Shown: positions 6,662 through 11,562 of the stretch, piece by piece
Layout of the letters: the number at the start of each line of letters is the position of its first letter
Position numbering within the stretch: the stretch's first letter is position 1
IMG/VR virus record: IMGVR_UViG_3300030117_004414
Span: 1-22,579 of that record
Reading direction: 5' to 3' (one strand)
Source of the DNA: a virus
Length of the DNA stretch: 22,579 nucleotides
Notes under the pieces: generated by a model
Seen by the model: the letters and a program-made list of their open reading frames with translations, nothing else
The model's database searches: none
What the model was told of the DNA's origin: nothing
Made by a program: the position numbers and the translations under genes

Positions 6662-7558
6662 TCAAAGATAGGTATTGGGATCAAAGTAATCCTCCAATGT
6701 AATTTTAGGTTCCCATGATAATAATATATTTGCTCTCTCTATATTAGCAAGAGTTTCTCTTGCTTCACCTGGTCGTTCAGGAATATTTACAGTATTGTCA
6801 GAGATATAAGACGCAACTTCATTGACAGAATGATTTACACCTGTACCAACGTTTACAACCATACCAGAATAATTTGTCATCATGGCATTCATGTTAGCTT
6901 CTACTACATCATTCACATGAGTAAAGTCTCTACGTTGTTCTCCGTCTCCAACTATAGTCAACGGTTCTCCACGCTTTGCTTGTTCCTCGAACAGTCCTAT
7001 CACTGGTGCATACTGTCCTTTTAGAGGTTGACGAGGACCGTAAACATTGAAGTATCTCAGTGTTATAGTTCTCAGTCCATGCAGTTTGAAATACATGTGA
7101 CATAATGATTCAGCTCCTACTTTACTTGCAGAGTATGGATTGAGACAATCAGGTGTCATGTCCTCCTGTAATGGTGGCTCATTTGCCAAACCATAAGAAG
7201 AAGATGTAGATGAATTTATAAATCTACGAGCACCTACTTGTCTAGCACATTCTAACATGTTGTATGTGCCTAGGTAGTTTGTCTCCAAACATTCCCTAGG
7301 ATTCTCCATAGCAACTTGTATTCTACTATGTGCTGCTAGGTGGAAGACATACTCAACGCCATCAAACAAAGGACGGCAAGTATCGAAGTCTCGTATATCG
7401 ACAACATGATTTTGAGCGTAGTCATCATACCAATTAAAAGCGTCGTTTGATTCAGCAGACTCGTTATCTATAACAACAACCTCATGGTTGTTTTGTAATA
7501 ACTTACCTACTATGTGGGATCCAATAAATCCTGCTCCACCTGTAACTAAACATTTCAT
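6662..7558 (-). CDS. NAD-dependent nucleotide-sugar epimerase/dehydratase
   Basis: A 298-residue extended short-chain dehydrogenase. The dinucleotide-binding GGAGFIG is at residues 7-13, with Asp31 ending the second strand as expected for NAD. The catalytic set is visible: STSSSYG near 117-123 and the YxxxK pair Tyr142/Lys146 (PYSASKVGAE). Further family marks are HLAAHSRI, LRYFNVYGPRQ, GDGEQRRDFTHVNDVV and VNVGTG. The pattern is closest to UDP-glucose 4-epimerase and UDP-glucuronate-type enzymes. It would act in the cytoplasm on a nucleotide sugar, possibly for host surface or DNA glycosylation; no glycosyltransferase is in the window. Its start overlaps the previous stop (ATGA). The C-terminal domain is a little short compared with GalE (about 338). 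Confidence 0.9.
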   Translation of the reverse strand: MKCLVTGGAGFIGSHIVGKLLQNNHEVVVIDNESAESNDAFNWYDDYAQNHVVDIRDFDTCRPLFDGVEYVFHLAAHSRIQVAMENPRECLETNYLGTYNMLECARQVGARRFINSSTSSSYGLANEPPLQEDMTPDCLNPYSASKVGAESLCHMYFKLHGLRTITLRYFNVYGPRQPLKGQYAPVIGLFEEQAKRGEPLTIVGDGEQRRDFTHVNDVVEANMNAMMTNYSGMVVNVGTGVNHSVNEVASYISDNTVNIPERPGEARETLANIERANILLSWEPKITLEDYFDPNTYL

Positions 7559-7704
7559 TTTACTAATTCAACCTGTAATGGTTTATTCAAAACATCCACG
7601 ATTCTTATATAGGCATAAGCAGTAAAGACTTGTGGAACAATAAAGGCTATCATTGCAATAACCCAGAAAAAATAGTAATAGTTTTCTTTGTTTTGTGTTC
7701 TCAT
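7555..7704 (-). CDS. 49-residue single-span membrane protein
   Basis: A small gene overlapping both neighbours by the four bases ATGA: its ATG with the gp44 stop (7704-7701) and its TGA with the epimerase start (7558-7555). The peptide begins MRTQNKENYYYFF, followed by one clear membrane helix, WVIAMIAFIVPQVFTAYAYI (residues 14-33), and a short polar tail ending LQVELVK. A charged N-terminus without a cleavage site suggests an anchored inner- or thylakoid-membrane peptide. Its insertion between clamp-loader and sugar genes is conserved in style with other cyanophage membrane micro-proteins, but no function is known. Confidence 0.72.
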   Translation of the reverse strand: MRTQNKENYYYFFWVIAMIAFIVPQVFTAYAYIRIVDVLNKPLQVELVK

Positions 7705-8642
7705 TTGAATTCGCAACTACACATAATTTCAGTTAGTGCTGCCAAAAGATTTATCTCTTGGTCAGCAGCAAAAGCAGATTGATACTGATACTTAGCAATG
7801 ATCAGTACTGCTTCTGGTATGGATTTAGGTTTCATGTATTCATAGACTGAATCATAAACCTTCCTTAGTATAACACTAGGATCATTATCTAGGTTCTGAA
7901 CTATCCATTTCCTAACATTTGGAAACTCTTTTGCTTTCAAGTAACCAACAAGTTCCTTGACGTTTACATTATCTAAGTTGGCAAGTATACCAACATCTAT
8001 CTTTCCTCCTACAGAATATCTCTGACATTCATTTAGAACCCTTCTCCAATCAGGGAAATACTTATTGATGAGTTCCGCTATAACTTTCTTATCACCCTCT
8101 ACATTCTCTTTCTCAAGAATATCATTTATTCTTTTGAAGAACTGTGCTGCGATTGATGGCTTATCCTTTCTACCAATACTAAAGTCAATAACAGAGCACC
8201 TACTATGGAGAGGTTCAATGATCTTGTTCTTATAGTTGCAGGTGAAAATAAATCTACAGTTTTTGTAGAAGGTCTCAATATTCGCTCTAAGGAGGAGTTG
8301 TACGTCGGAAGTGGTATTGTCTGCTTCGTCGATGATGATGACTTTATGCTTTCCTTCAGCAGTAAGAGAGACTGTTGACGCAAAGTTCTTCGCTTGGTTA
8401 CGAACCGTATCCAAGAACCTACCTTCGTCAGAACCATTGATAACATAATAGTCTGCTCCCAACTCTGAACACAATGCTTTCGCAACTGTGGTCTTACCAA
8501 TGCCAGGTGGTCCTGACAATAAAAGATTAGGAATCTCGCCAGTATTTAGAAACTCCTTGAAGGTTTTTTTGATACCTTCAGGGAGAATACATTCATCAAT
8601 TGTCTTGGGTCTATATTTTTCAACCCAAATAAAGTCACTCAT
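7701..8642 (-). CDS. gp44: Sliding-clamp loader ATPase gp44
   Basis: A 313-residue AAA+ ATPase, the large subunit of the T4-type clamp loader that places gp45 on primed DNA. It begins with the typical FIWVEKYRPKTIDECILP. Walker A is GPPGIGKTT (residues 44-52), Walker B is VIIIDEAD (101-108), sensor 1 is FTCN (133-136) and the SRC arginine-finger motif is at 147-149. Length matches T4 gp44 (319). It lies between gp45 and gp62 in transcription order, though here separated from gp62 by the epimerase, Dam and a string of small genes. It overlaps the 44-residue peptide gene by eight bases and the following membrane peptide by four. Confidence 0.97.
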   Translation of the reverse strand: MSDFIWVEKYRPKTIDECILPEGIKKTFKEFLNTGEIPNLLLSGPPGIGKTTVAKALCSELGADYYVINGSDEGRFLDTVRNQAKNFASTVSLTAEGKHKVIIIDEADNTTSDVQLLLRANIETFYKNCRFIFTCNYKNKIIEPLHSRCSVIDFSIGRKDKPSIAAQFFKRINDILEKENVEGDKKVIAELINKYFPDWRRVLNECQRYSVGGKIDVGILANLDNVNVKELVGYLKAKEFPNVRKWIVQNLDNDPSVILRKVYDSVYEYMKPKSIPEAVLIIAKYQYQSAFAADQEINLLAALTEIMCSCEFK

Positions 8643-8769
8643 GATTTAGTTTCTTGATCTGATAAAGATTAGATTTTTGATACTTCTTTATCTTCTTATA
8701 CTTCTTCAAAATATTATCAATCTCTCGTCTCTGTCCTTCAGACCATTCGTACTTCTTTTCTTCATCCAT
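8635..8769 (-). CDS. 44-residue lysine-rich peptide between gp45 and gp44
   Basis: The ATG at 8769-8767 overlaps the gp45 stop in an eight-base ATGGATGA arrangement, and its TGA lies eight bases inside gp44, so the frame exactly bridges the two genes. The peptide begins MDEEKKYEWSEGQRREIDNI and continues as a strongly basic helix, LKKYKKIKKYQKSN. With about a dozen lysines it could contact DNA or the clamp. No family is recognised. Exact bridging by matching overlaps on both sides is the main evidence. Confidence 0.68.
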   Translation of the reverse strand: MDEEKKYEWSEGQRREIDNILKKYKKIKKYQKSNLYQIKKLNHE

Positions 8770-9433
8770 AAGTTGAATCAGGCTCCAATGCTATAAAGTA
8801 TGTTAGTTTATAATCTGGATTATAGAACCTTGCTAAGTTCTTACTACTGATAGCAACCTGATAACCACCAGAAACTAATTTTATATTTTCCATCTTGAAG
8901 TTGAATGAGAAATCCTTATCAGTCTGACTGACAACAATAGCAAACTCATTAGAGGTATCGTTCTTACGATCATTGACAACCAACTTAGTAACACCCTCAG
9001 ATCCAACAACGGATAGATCAGGTAGACCAAGAATAGAAGCAGACTTCATAATCTTTGTCAATTGATCTTCATTCAAATTGAATGTAACCTCTTCACTAGG
9101 AAGAGTCATTTCTTTCTCTGGTGGTGCAATGATTACACTAGGATCAGAAAAGAAATACTTAGATCTCTGATGTGTTCCTGACTTTATATGTGCAAAGTTA
9201 GGATTAGTTGATACATCTATATCAGCATCTTTGTAGAGTGATAGTGTATTCAAAAATTGAGGTAGATCATATATCGCAAAGTCTTTAGGTATAAACTCTT
9301 CTACCTCTGCCTCTGCTAATACATTTTTCATAACAGAGATTGTACGTAACTTCCTACCTTCTCTAAAAGATAGTGACTGATTGATAGTCGTAAAGTTCTG
9401 AAGAATCTTGAGAGTCTTATCAGATAGTTTCAT
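8762..9433 (-). CDS. gp45: DNA polymerase sliding clamp gp45
   Basis: A 223-residue protein if started at the ATG at 9433, giving MKLSDKTLKILQNFTTINQSL, which aligns directly with T4 gp45 MKLSKDTTALLKNFATINSGI; an in-frame ATG at 9451 would add six residues and neither has a good ribosome site. Other matches are DFAIYDLPQFLNTLSLY (T4 DVAIYDLNGFLGILSLV), SDPSVIIAPP and the C-terminal YFIALEPDSTYG (T4 YVVALEADSTHDF). The trimeric ring tethers gp43 to DNA and, in T4, also acts as the mobile activator of gp55-dependent late transcription, linking replication to the late promoters in this window. It is the second gene of the operon starting at the promoter near 9794-9823. Confidence 0.95.
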   Translation of the reverse strand: MKLSDKTLKILQNFTTINQSLSFREGRKLRTISVMKNVLAEAEVEEFIPKDFAIYDLPQFLNTLSLYKDADIDVSTNPNFAHIKSGTHQRSKYFFSDPSVIIAPPEKEMTLPSEEVTFNLNEDQLTKIMKSASILGLPDLSVVGSEGVTKLVVNDRKNDTSNEFAIVVSQTDKDFSFNFKMENIKLVSGGYQVAISSKNLARFYNPDYKLTYFIALEPDSTYG

Positions 9434-9459
9434 AGCAGGTCGCAGTTTCATTGTAAAGT

Positions 9460-9771
9460 TTACTTGTCATAATCAACAGAGAATGCTGTGGGATTCCCTG
9501 AACTGATTTTATTTGCTTTGTCACGTTTATCACTAAAGTGTAAAAGCAGTATAGCATAATGTATAATTTTTACAATATCATTCCTCGCAGTTCCTTTTCG
9601 ATCATACCTTGAAGCATACTTTAGTATATTACTTCTGCAAAATGCTTCTGCATCTCCAACAGAATCTATCAGGTCTAGAGTTTGAACTCCACCTGTACTG
9701 TAATGCCCTTGGTATGTTCTACTGATATAGTCTGAGATCTCTTTCAAGATCTCATTTTCACTGTACTTCAT
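9460..9771 (-). CDS. DUF3310 (SaV-like) protein
   Basis: A 103-residue protein carrying the DUF3310 pattern: HYSTGGVQTLDLIDSV (residues 23-38), then EAFCRSNILKYASRYDRKG and ARNDIVKIIHYAILLLHF. The H-Y, Q-D, N-x-x-K-Y-x-x-R-Y and K-G spacings are typical of this phage and plasmid family, sometimes described as nucleotide-kinase-like though the reaction is not established. It is the first gene after the terminator at 9838-9874 and follows an extended -10 promoter, so it leads the replisome operon. The leader is only about 16 bases and has no clear ribosome site. Confidence 0.82.
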   Translation of the reverse strand: MKYSENEILKEISDYISRTYQGHYSTGGVQTLDLIDSVGDAEAFCRSNILKYASRYDRKGTARNDIVKIIHYAILLLHFSDKRDKANKISSGNPTAFSVDYDK

Positions 9772-9793
9772 ACATATAGGTTTATGGATTTAT

Positions 9794-9823
9794 ATTATAG
9801 CATACCTACTGAGTGTCCTGCAA
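9794..9823 (-). promoter_or_regulatory. Sigma70-type extended -10 promoter of the replisome operon
   Basis: On the minus strand TGCTATAAT (9802-9794) gives an extended -10, with TTGCAG 18 bases upstream (9823-9818). It lies between the terminator of the preceding unit and the DUF3310 start at 9771. The sequence just downstream, TATAAATC (9794-9787), is one base from the T4-type late consensus, so the site may also fire late. Confidence 0.6.
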
Positions 9824-9837
9824 CCCCGACACCACAT

Positions 9838-9874
9838 AAAAAAGCAAACTCCAACAACCCATGTGTTGCTGGAG
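9838..9874 (-). terminator. Rho-independent terminator
   Basis: Arms 9849-9858 and 9865-9874 form a ten-pair stem with one mismatch and a six-base loop. On the minus strand the stem is followed by TTTGCTTTTTT (9848-9838). It ends the short unit carrying the 24-codon gene and the hli cluster and insulates the replisome operon. Confidence 0.85.
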
Positions 9875-9891
9875 GAATTGTTATTATTAGA

Positions 9892-9966
9892 CTACTGATA
9901 AAGATACTGCCCAACATTTGAGTAAGTGTATGCAACTAGAGTGATTAAAAATAAAACTTGATACAT
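9892..9966 (-). CDS. 24-residue hydrophobic peptide
   Basis: A 24-codon frame beginning MYQVLFLITLVAYTYS and ending QYLYQ. Residues 3-14 are a short hydrophobic stretch, so it would be a membrane-associated micropeptide, similar in size to the tiny photosystem and cytochrome subunits, though no specific match is claimed. It is the only frame between a perfect late-promoter box (9996-9989) and a terminator (9874-9838). There is no clear ribosome site. The alternative is that the transcript of roughly 145 bases is a non-coding RNA and the frame is incidental. Confidence 0.45.
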   Translation of the reverse strand: MYQVLFLITLVAYTYSNVGQYLYQ

Positions 9967-9988
9967 GATAGGTAAAAATACTCTCAGG

Positions 9989-9996
9989 TATTTATA
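9989..9996 (-). promoter_or_regulatory. Late promoter, TATAAATA
   Basis: The minus strand reads TATAAATA at 9996-9989, an exact match to the T4-type late -10 element recognised by gp55-containing polymerase. The box is 22 bases upstream of the 24-codon gene, and a terminator follows within about 150 bases. It lies immediately past the stop of the 62-residue gene. Confidence 0.65.
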
Positions 9997-9997
9997 C

Positions 9998-10186
9998 TCA
10001 TGCTCCGTTAGGAGCATAAACTGGTTGTGTTATCCTGATACCTTTACCACGATCATCATCATCGTCATCATTATTAAATGCTCGAAGAATAAGTTCCACC
10101 AACACCAAAGCAGCCATAGGGTAAAAAATCCATATGACTGCTAAGAATGGTGATACTGAATCAGAGTCGGCTATAAAGTCGCTCAT
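9998..10186 (-). CDS. 62-residue membrane protein with poly-Asp tail
   Basis: A small protein beginning MSDFIADSDSVSPFLAVIWI, with one membrane helix, PFLAVIWIFYPMAALVLVEL (about residues 13-32), then a run of six aspartates (NNDDDDDD) and RGKGIRITQPVYAPNGA. The acidic run comes from a GAT/GAC trinucleotide stretch at about 10053-10075. It is downstream of the three hli genes in the same unit, suggesting a thylakoid-membrane role, but no photosystem family is recognised. It has a clear ATG, an untruncated frame and a stop just before a late promoter. Confidence 0.75.
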   Translation of the reverse strand: MSDFIADSDSVSPFLAVIWIFYPMAALVLVELILRAFNNDDDDDDRGKGIRITQPVYAPNGA

Positions 10187-10214
10187 TTGTATTTTGATAC
10201 GAGTAGGTATTTAG

Positions 10215-10316
10215 TTATGTAAAGTATTTGAAATGAGTATATGCACCTACGATTGCCCAAAAAGCAACCATTGCAAACCTTCCATTGGCTCTCTGCCAAA
10301 TTGCTATGTTACTCAT
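10215..10316 (-). CDS. hli: Short high-light-inducible-like protein (HliC in this cluster)
   Basis: A 33-residue protein beginning MSNIAIWQRANGRFAMVAFW and ending AIVGAYTHFKYFT. It is a single Hli/LHC-type membrane helix with the chlorophyll-binding core reduced to QRANGRFAM: Asn11 and Arg13 are present but the usual Glu is Gln8. Canonical Hli proteins carry ExxNGR; the Glu pairs with an Arg of a partner helix. The ATG overlaps the stop of the preceding short hli (TAATG at 10318-10314), so the two are translated together. Hli proteins bind chlorophyll and carotenoid and dissipate excess light energy at photosystem II during infection. It is shorter than typical phage Hli proteins. Confidence 0.8.
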   Translation of the reverse strand: MSNIAIWQRANGRFAMVAFWAIVGAYTHFKYFT

Positions 10317-10423
10317 TAGAATATACCTGGAATGATTTGACCTGTGGTTGCATAAGCACCGAGTGCTGCTGTGATGCCTAGCATAGCCATCCAACCGTTA
10401 AACTTTTCTGCTTCTGGTGTCAT
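10316..10423 (-). CDS. hli: Short high-light-inducible-like protein (HliB in this cluster)
   Basis: A 35-residue protein beginning MTPEAEKFNGWMAMLGITAA and ending ALGAYATTGQIIPGIF. The Hli motif is present as EKFNGWMAM: Glu6 and Asn9 are kept but Arg is replaced by Trp11. Its C-terminus, GQIIPGIF, matches that of the longer Hli upstream (GQVMPGIF), suggesting duplication followed by loss of the N-terminal half. The stop shares a base with the next hli start (TAATG). Expected to insert as one helix in the thylakoid membrane and to act only as a dimer. About 48 bases separate it from the full-length hli gene, and no strong ribosome site is seen. Confidence 0.85.
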   Translation of the reverse strand: MTPEAEKFNGWMAMLGITAALGAYATTGQIIPGIF

Positions 10424-10471
10424 TGTTCTTAGATTTGTAATAGGGATAGAGCGTAAAGAGACCTGTTATCT

Positions 10472-10681
10472 TCAAAAGATGCCAGGCATTACTTGTCCAA
10501 AAAGGACATAGTTGTGTACTGCAGCAAAGAAACCAATCATCGCCATGCGACCATTGAGTTGCTCTGCATTCTTCCAGTACCCTTGATAGTTCTCAACATA
10601 CTGCATAGGTGGCTCAGAACCAAACATGTTCTGTTTGCCATATTCAGTTGTTGTGTACTTCTTGGCAACTGATGAAGTCAT
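10472..10681 (-). CDS. hli: High-light-inducible protein (Hli)
   Basis: A 69-residue photoprotection protein of the LHC superfamily. The membrane helix carries the complete chlorophyll-binding motif AEQLNGRMAMIGFFAAVHNYV, with Glu40, Asn43 and Arg45, followed by a conserved FGQVMPGIF tail. The N-terminal 35 residues are polar with YTTTEYGKQNMFGSEPP, as in many marine phage Hli proteins. It would bind chlorophyll a and beta-carotene as a dimer in the host thylakoid and quench excess energy, keeping photosynthesis running during infection. A TTCACA/TATAAT promoter lies about 30-55 bases upstream, so it leads a unit that includes two shorter hli genes. Confidence 0.95.
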   Translation of the reverse strand: MTSSVAKKYTTTEYGKQNMFGSEPPMQYVENYQGYWKNAEQLNGRMAMIGFFAAVHNYVLFGQVMPGIF

Positions 10682-10708
10682 GTAAATTTTGTAAATTTAT
10701 GTAACAAT

Positions 10709-10738
10709 ATTATATAGCAAATCTAAAGACCATGTGAA
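10709..10738 (-). promoter_or_regulatory. Sigma70-type promoter of the hli unit
   Basis: On the minus strand TTCACA (10738-10733, five of six matches to TTGACA) is followed after 18 bases by TATAAT (10714-10709, perfect). The hli ATG is 28 bases downstream of the -10. Such a host-type promoter suggests early expression by host polymerase. Confidence 0.65.
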
Positions 10739-10751
10739 GGTAAAATTACCT
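10738..10751. repeat. Inverted repeat abutting the hli promoter
   Basis: AGGTAA-AA-TTACCT is a perfect six-base inverted repeat beginning at the outer base of the -35 element, with a further GGTTACC copy at 10753-10759. It could be an operator or a weak hairpin; no U-tract follows, so it is not a terminator. Confidence 0.4.
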
Positions 10752-10790
10752 AGGTTACCGAACAAAATAAAGGAATACTAATAGGGTGCA

Positions 10791-10970
10791 TTAGTAATCA
10801 TTATCATTACCCTCTATAAACTCAGCGTTATTTTTACACCATGCGTCAGCATCTATTTCCATCTGCCAATGAGTAAGGGTGTGAAGAGTCTGTATTAGAA
10901 CAGCACAAAACAATAGTAAAACTGGACCAAACCAAAGTGGATGCATTATTATATCTTCTGTTTTTTTCAT
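10791..10970 (-). CDS. 59-residue membrane protein
   Basis: A small gene beginning MKKTEDIIMHPLW, with one membrane helix, FGPVLLLFCAVLIQTLHTL (about residues 14-32), and an acidic C-terminal tail, DADAWCKNNAEFIEGNDNDY. The ATG lies only three bases after the T-tract of the preceding terminator and has no ribosome site, so translation may depend on read-through or on a promoter I cannot see. It stands between the outer-membrane-type gene and the hli promoter. Function unknown. Confidence 0.6.
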   Translation of the reverse strand: MKKTEDIIMHPLWFGPVLLLFCAVLIQTLHTLTHWQMEIDADAWCKNNAEFIEGNDNDY

Positions 10971-10973
10971 AGC

Positions 10974-11004
10974 AAAAAAAAGACCCCCTACTATGTAGAG
11001 GGTC
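10974..11004 (-). terminator. Rho-independent terminator after the outer-membrane-type gene
   Basis: GACCC-CTAC pairs with GTAG-GGGTC across one mismatch with a three-base loop (10982-11004). On the minus strand it is followed by eight Ts (10981-10974). It lies 25 bases after the stop of the gene at 11029. Confidence 0.88.
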
Positions 11005-11028
11005 GATCCATCTCGAACTCAGAGATAT

Positions 11029-11415
11029 TTAGAAGAGGAACTTAACTCCTGCTTTACCGCCCCAGTTTACTAGGTCGTCACCAGTTGCATCTTCACCAGT
11101 TTGACCTGAGATCTCACCGTAAAGTGCTACGTCTGTAGAAACTGCATAGGTTCCACCAACCTTACCAGAAAGTTCTGTTTCTGTGTCATCAGTTGACTCA
11201 GTATGGTTGATTGAAGGACCACCTTGTACGTAGTATGCTACTTTCTCACCAGATGTACCTTCATATCCAAAGTGGATATCTGTAGTAGCACCTGAATAAT
11301 CTCCATCAGGATATGAAAGATTAGATTCGATATTAACATATGGACCAGCAAAGGCTGCACCAGCTAATAGGAATGGAGATGCTGCAACAGCAGCGATTGT
11401 TGATTTGATTGACAT
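11029..11415 (-). CDS. Secreted outer-membrane-type beta-barrel protein
   Basis: A 128-residue protein from the ATG at 11415 (MSIKSTIAAV); an upstream in-frame ATG at 11436 would add seven residues before the signal peptide. The signal peptide is clear: Lys4, hydrophobic TIAAVAASPFLLAGAAFA, cut after AFA near residue 23. The mature part of about 105 residues alternates polar and apolar residues (YVNIESNLSY, TDIHFGYEG, VAYYVQGGPSI, ELSGKVGGTYAV, DVALYGEISGQ), joined by acidic loops. It ends GGKAGVKFLF. A C-terminal Phe after alternating residues is the signature recognised by the BAM assembly machinery. It should become a small barrel in the host outer membrane, perhaps altering the surface or blocking superinfection. 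It is a self-contained unit with its own promoter and terminator. Confidence 0.82.
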   Translation of the reverse strand: MSIKSTIAAVAASPFLLAGAAFAGPYVNIESNLSYPDGDYSGATTDIHFGYEGTSGEKVAYYVQGGPSINHTESTDDTETELSGKVGGTYAVSTDVALYGEISGQTGEDATGDDLVNWGGKAGVKFLF

Positions 11416-11533
11416 GTTTTTTATTGTATCTCGCATGGGTACTAAAAAACCCTTGCGGATGATAGCTCCCCCGACATGGGGAACTTTTCAACGCAGGGGT
11501 ACGATCTTTCGATTCCTTTGTATGATACTATTT
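11416..11533 (-). promoter_or_regulatory. Long structured leader of the outer-membrane-type gene
   Basis: About 110 bases lie between the predicted transcription start near 11527 and the ATG at 11415. The leader contains a C/G-rich hairpin (11467-11471 with 11478-11482) and a GGGT...ACCC inverted repeat around a TTTTTT run (about 11437-11452). No ribosome site precedes the chosen ATG. Regulation at the RNA level is possible but unproven. Confidence 0.4.
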
Positions 11534-11562
11534 AGTATAACATAAACTTATGTAACCGTCAA
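11534..11562 (-). promoter_or_regulatory. Strong sigma70-type promoter
   Basis: On the minus strand TTGACG (11562-11557), a 17-base spacer and TATACT (11539-11534), with TG one base before the -10 (TGTTATACT). The -35 lies inside the last codons of gp46, so the downstream gene is expressed apart from the gp46 operon. Confidence 0.75.

Noticed and set aside
10053-10075. GAT/GAC trinucleotide repeat as a regulatory repeat
   Set aside because: Explained by the poly-aspartate codons of the 62-residue membrane protein.
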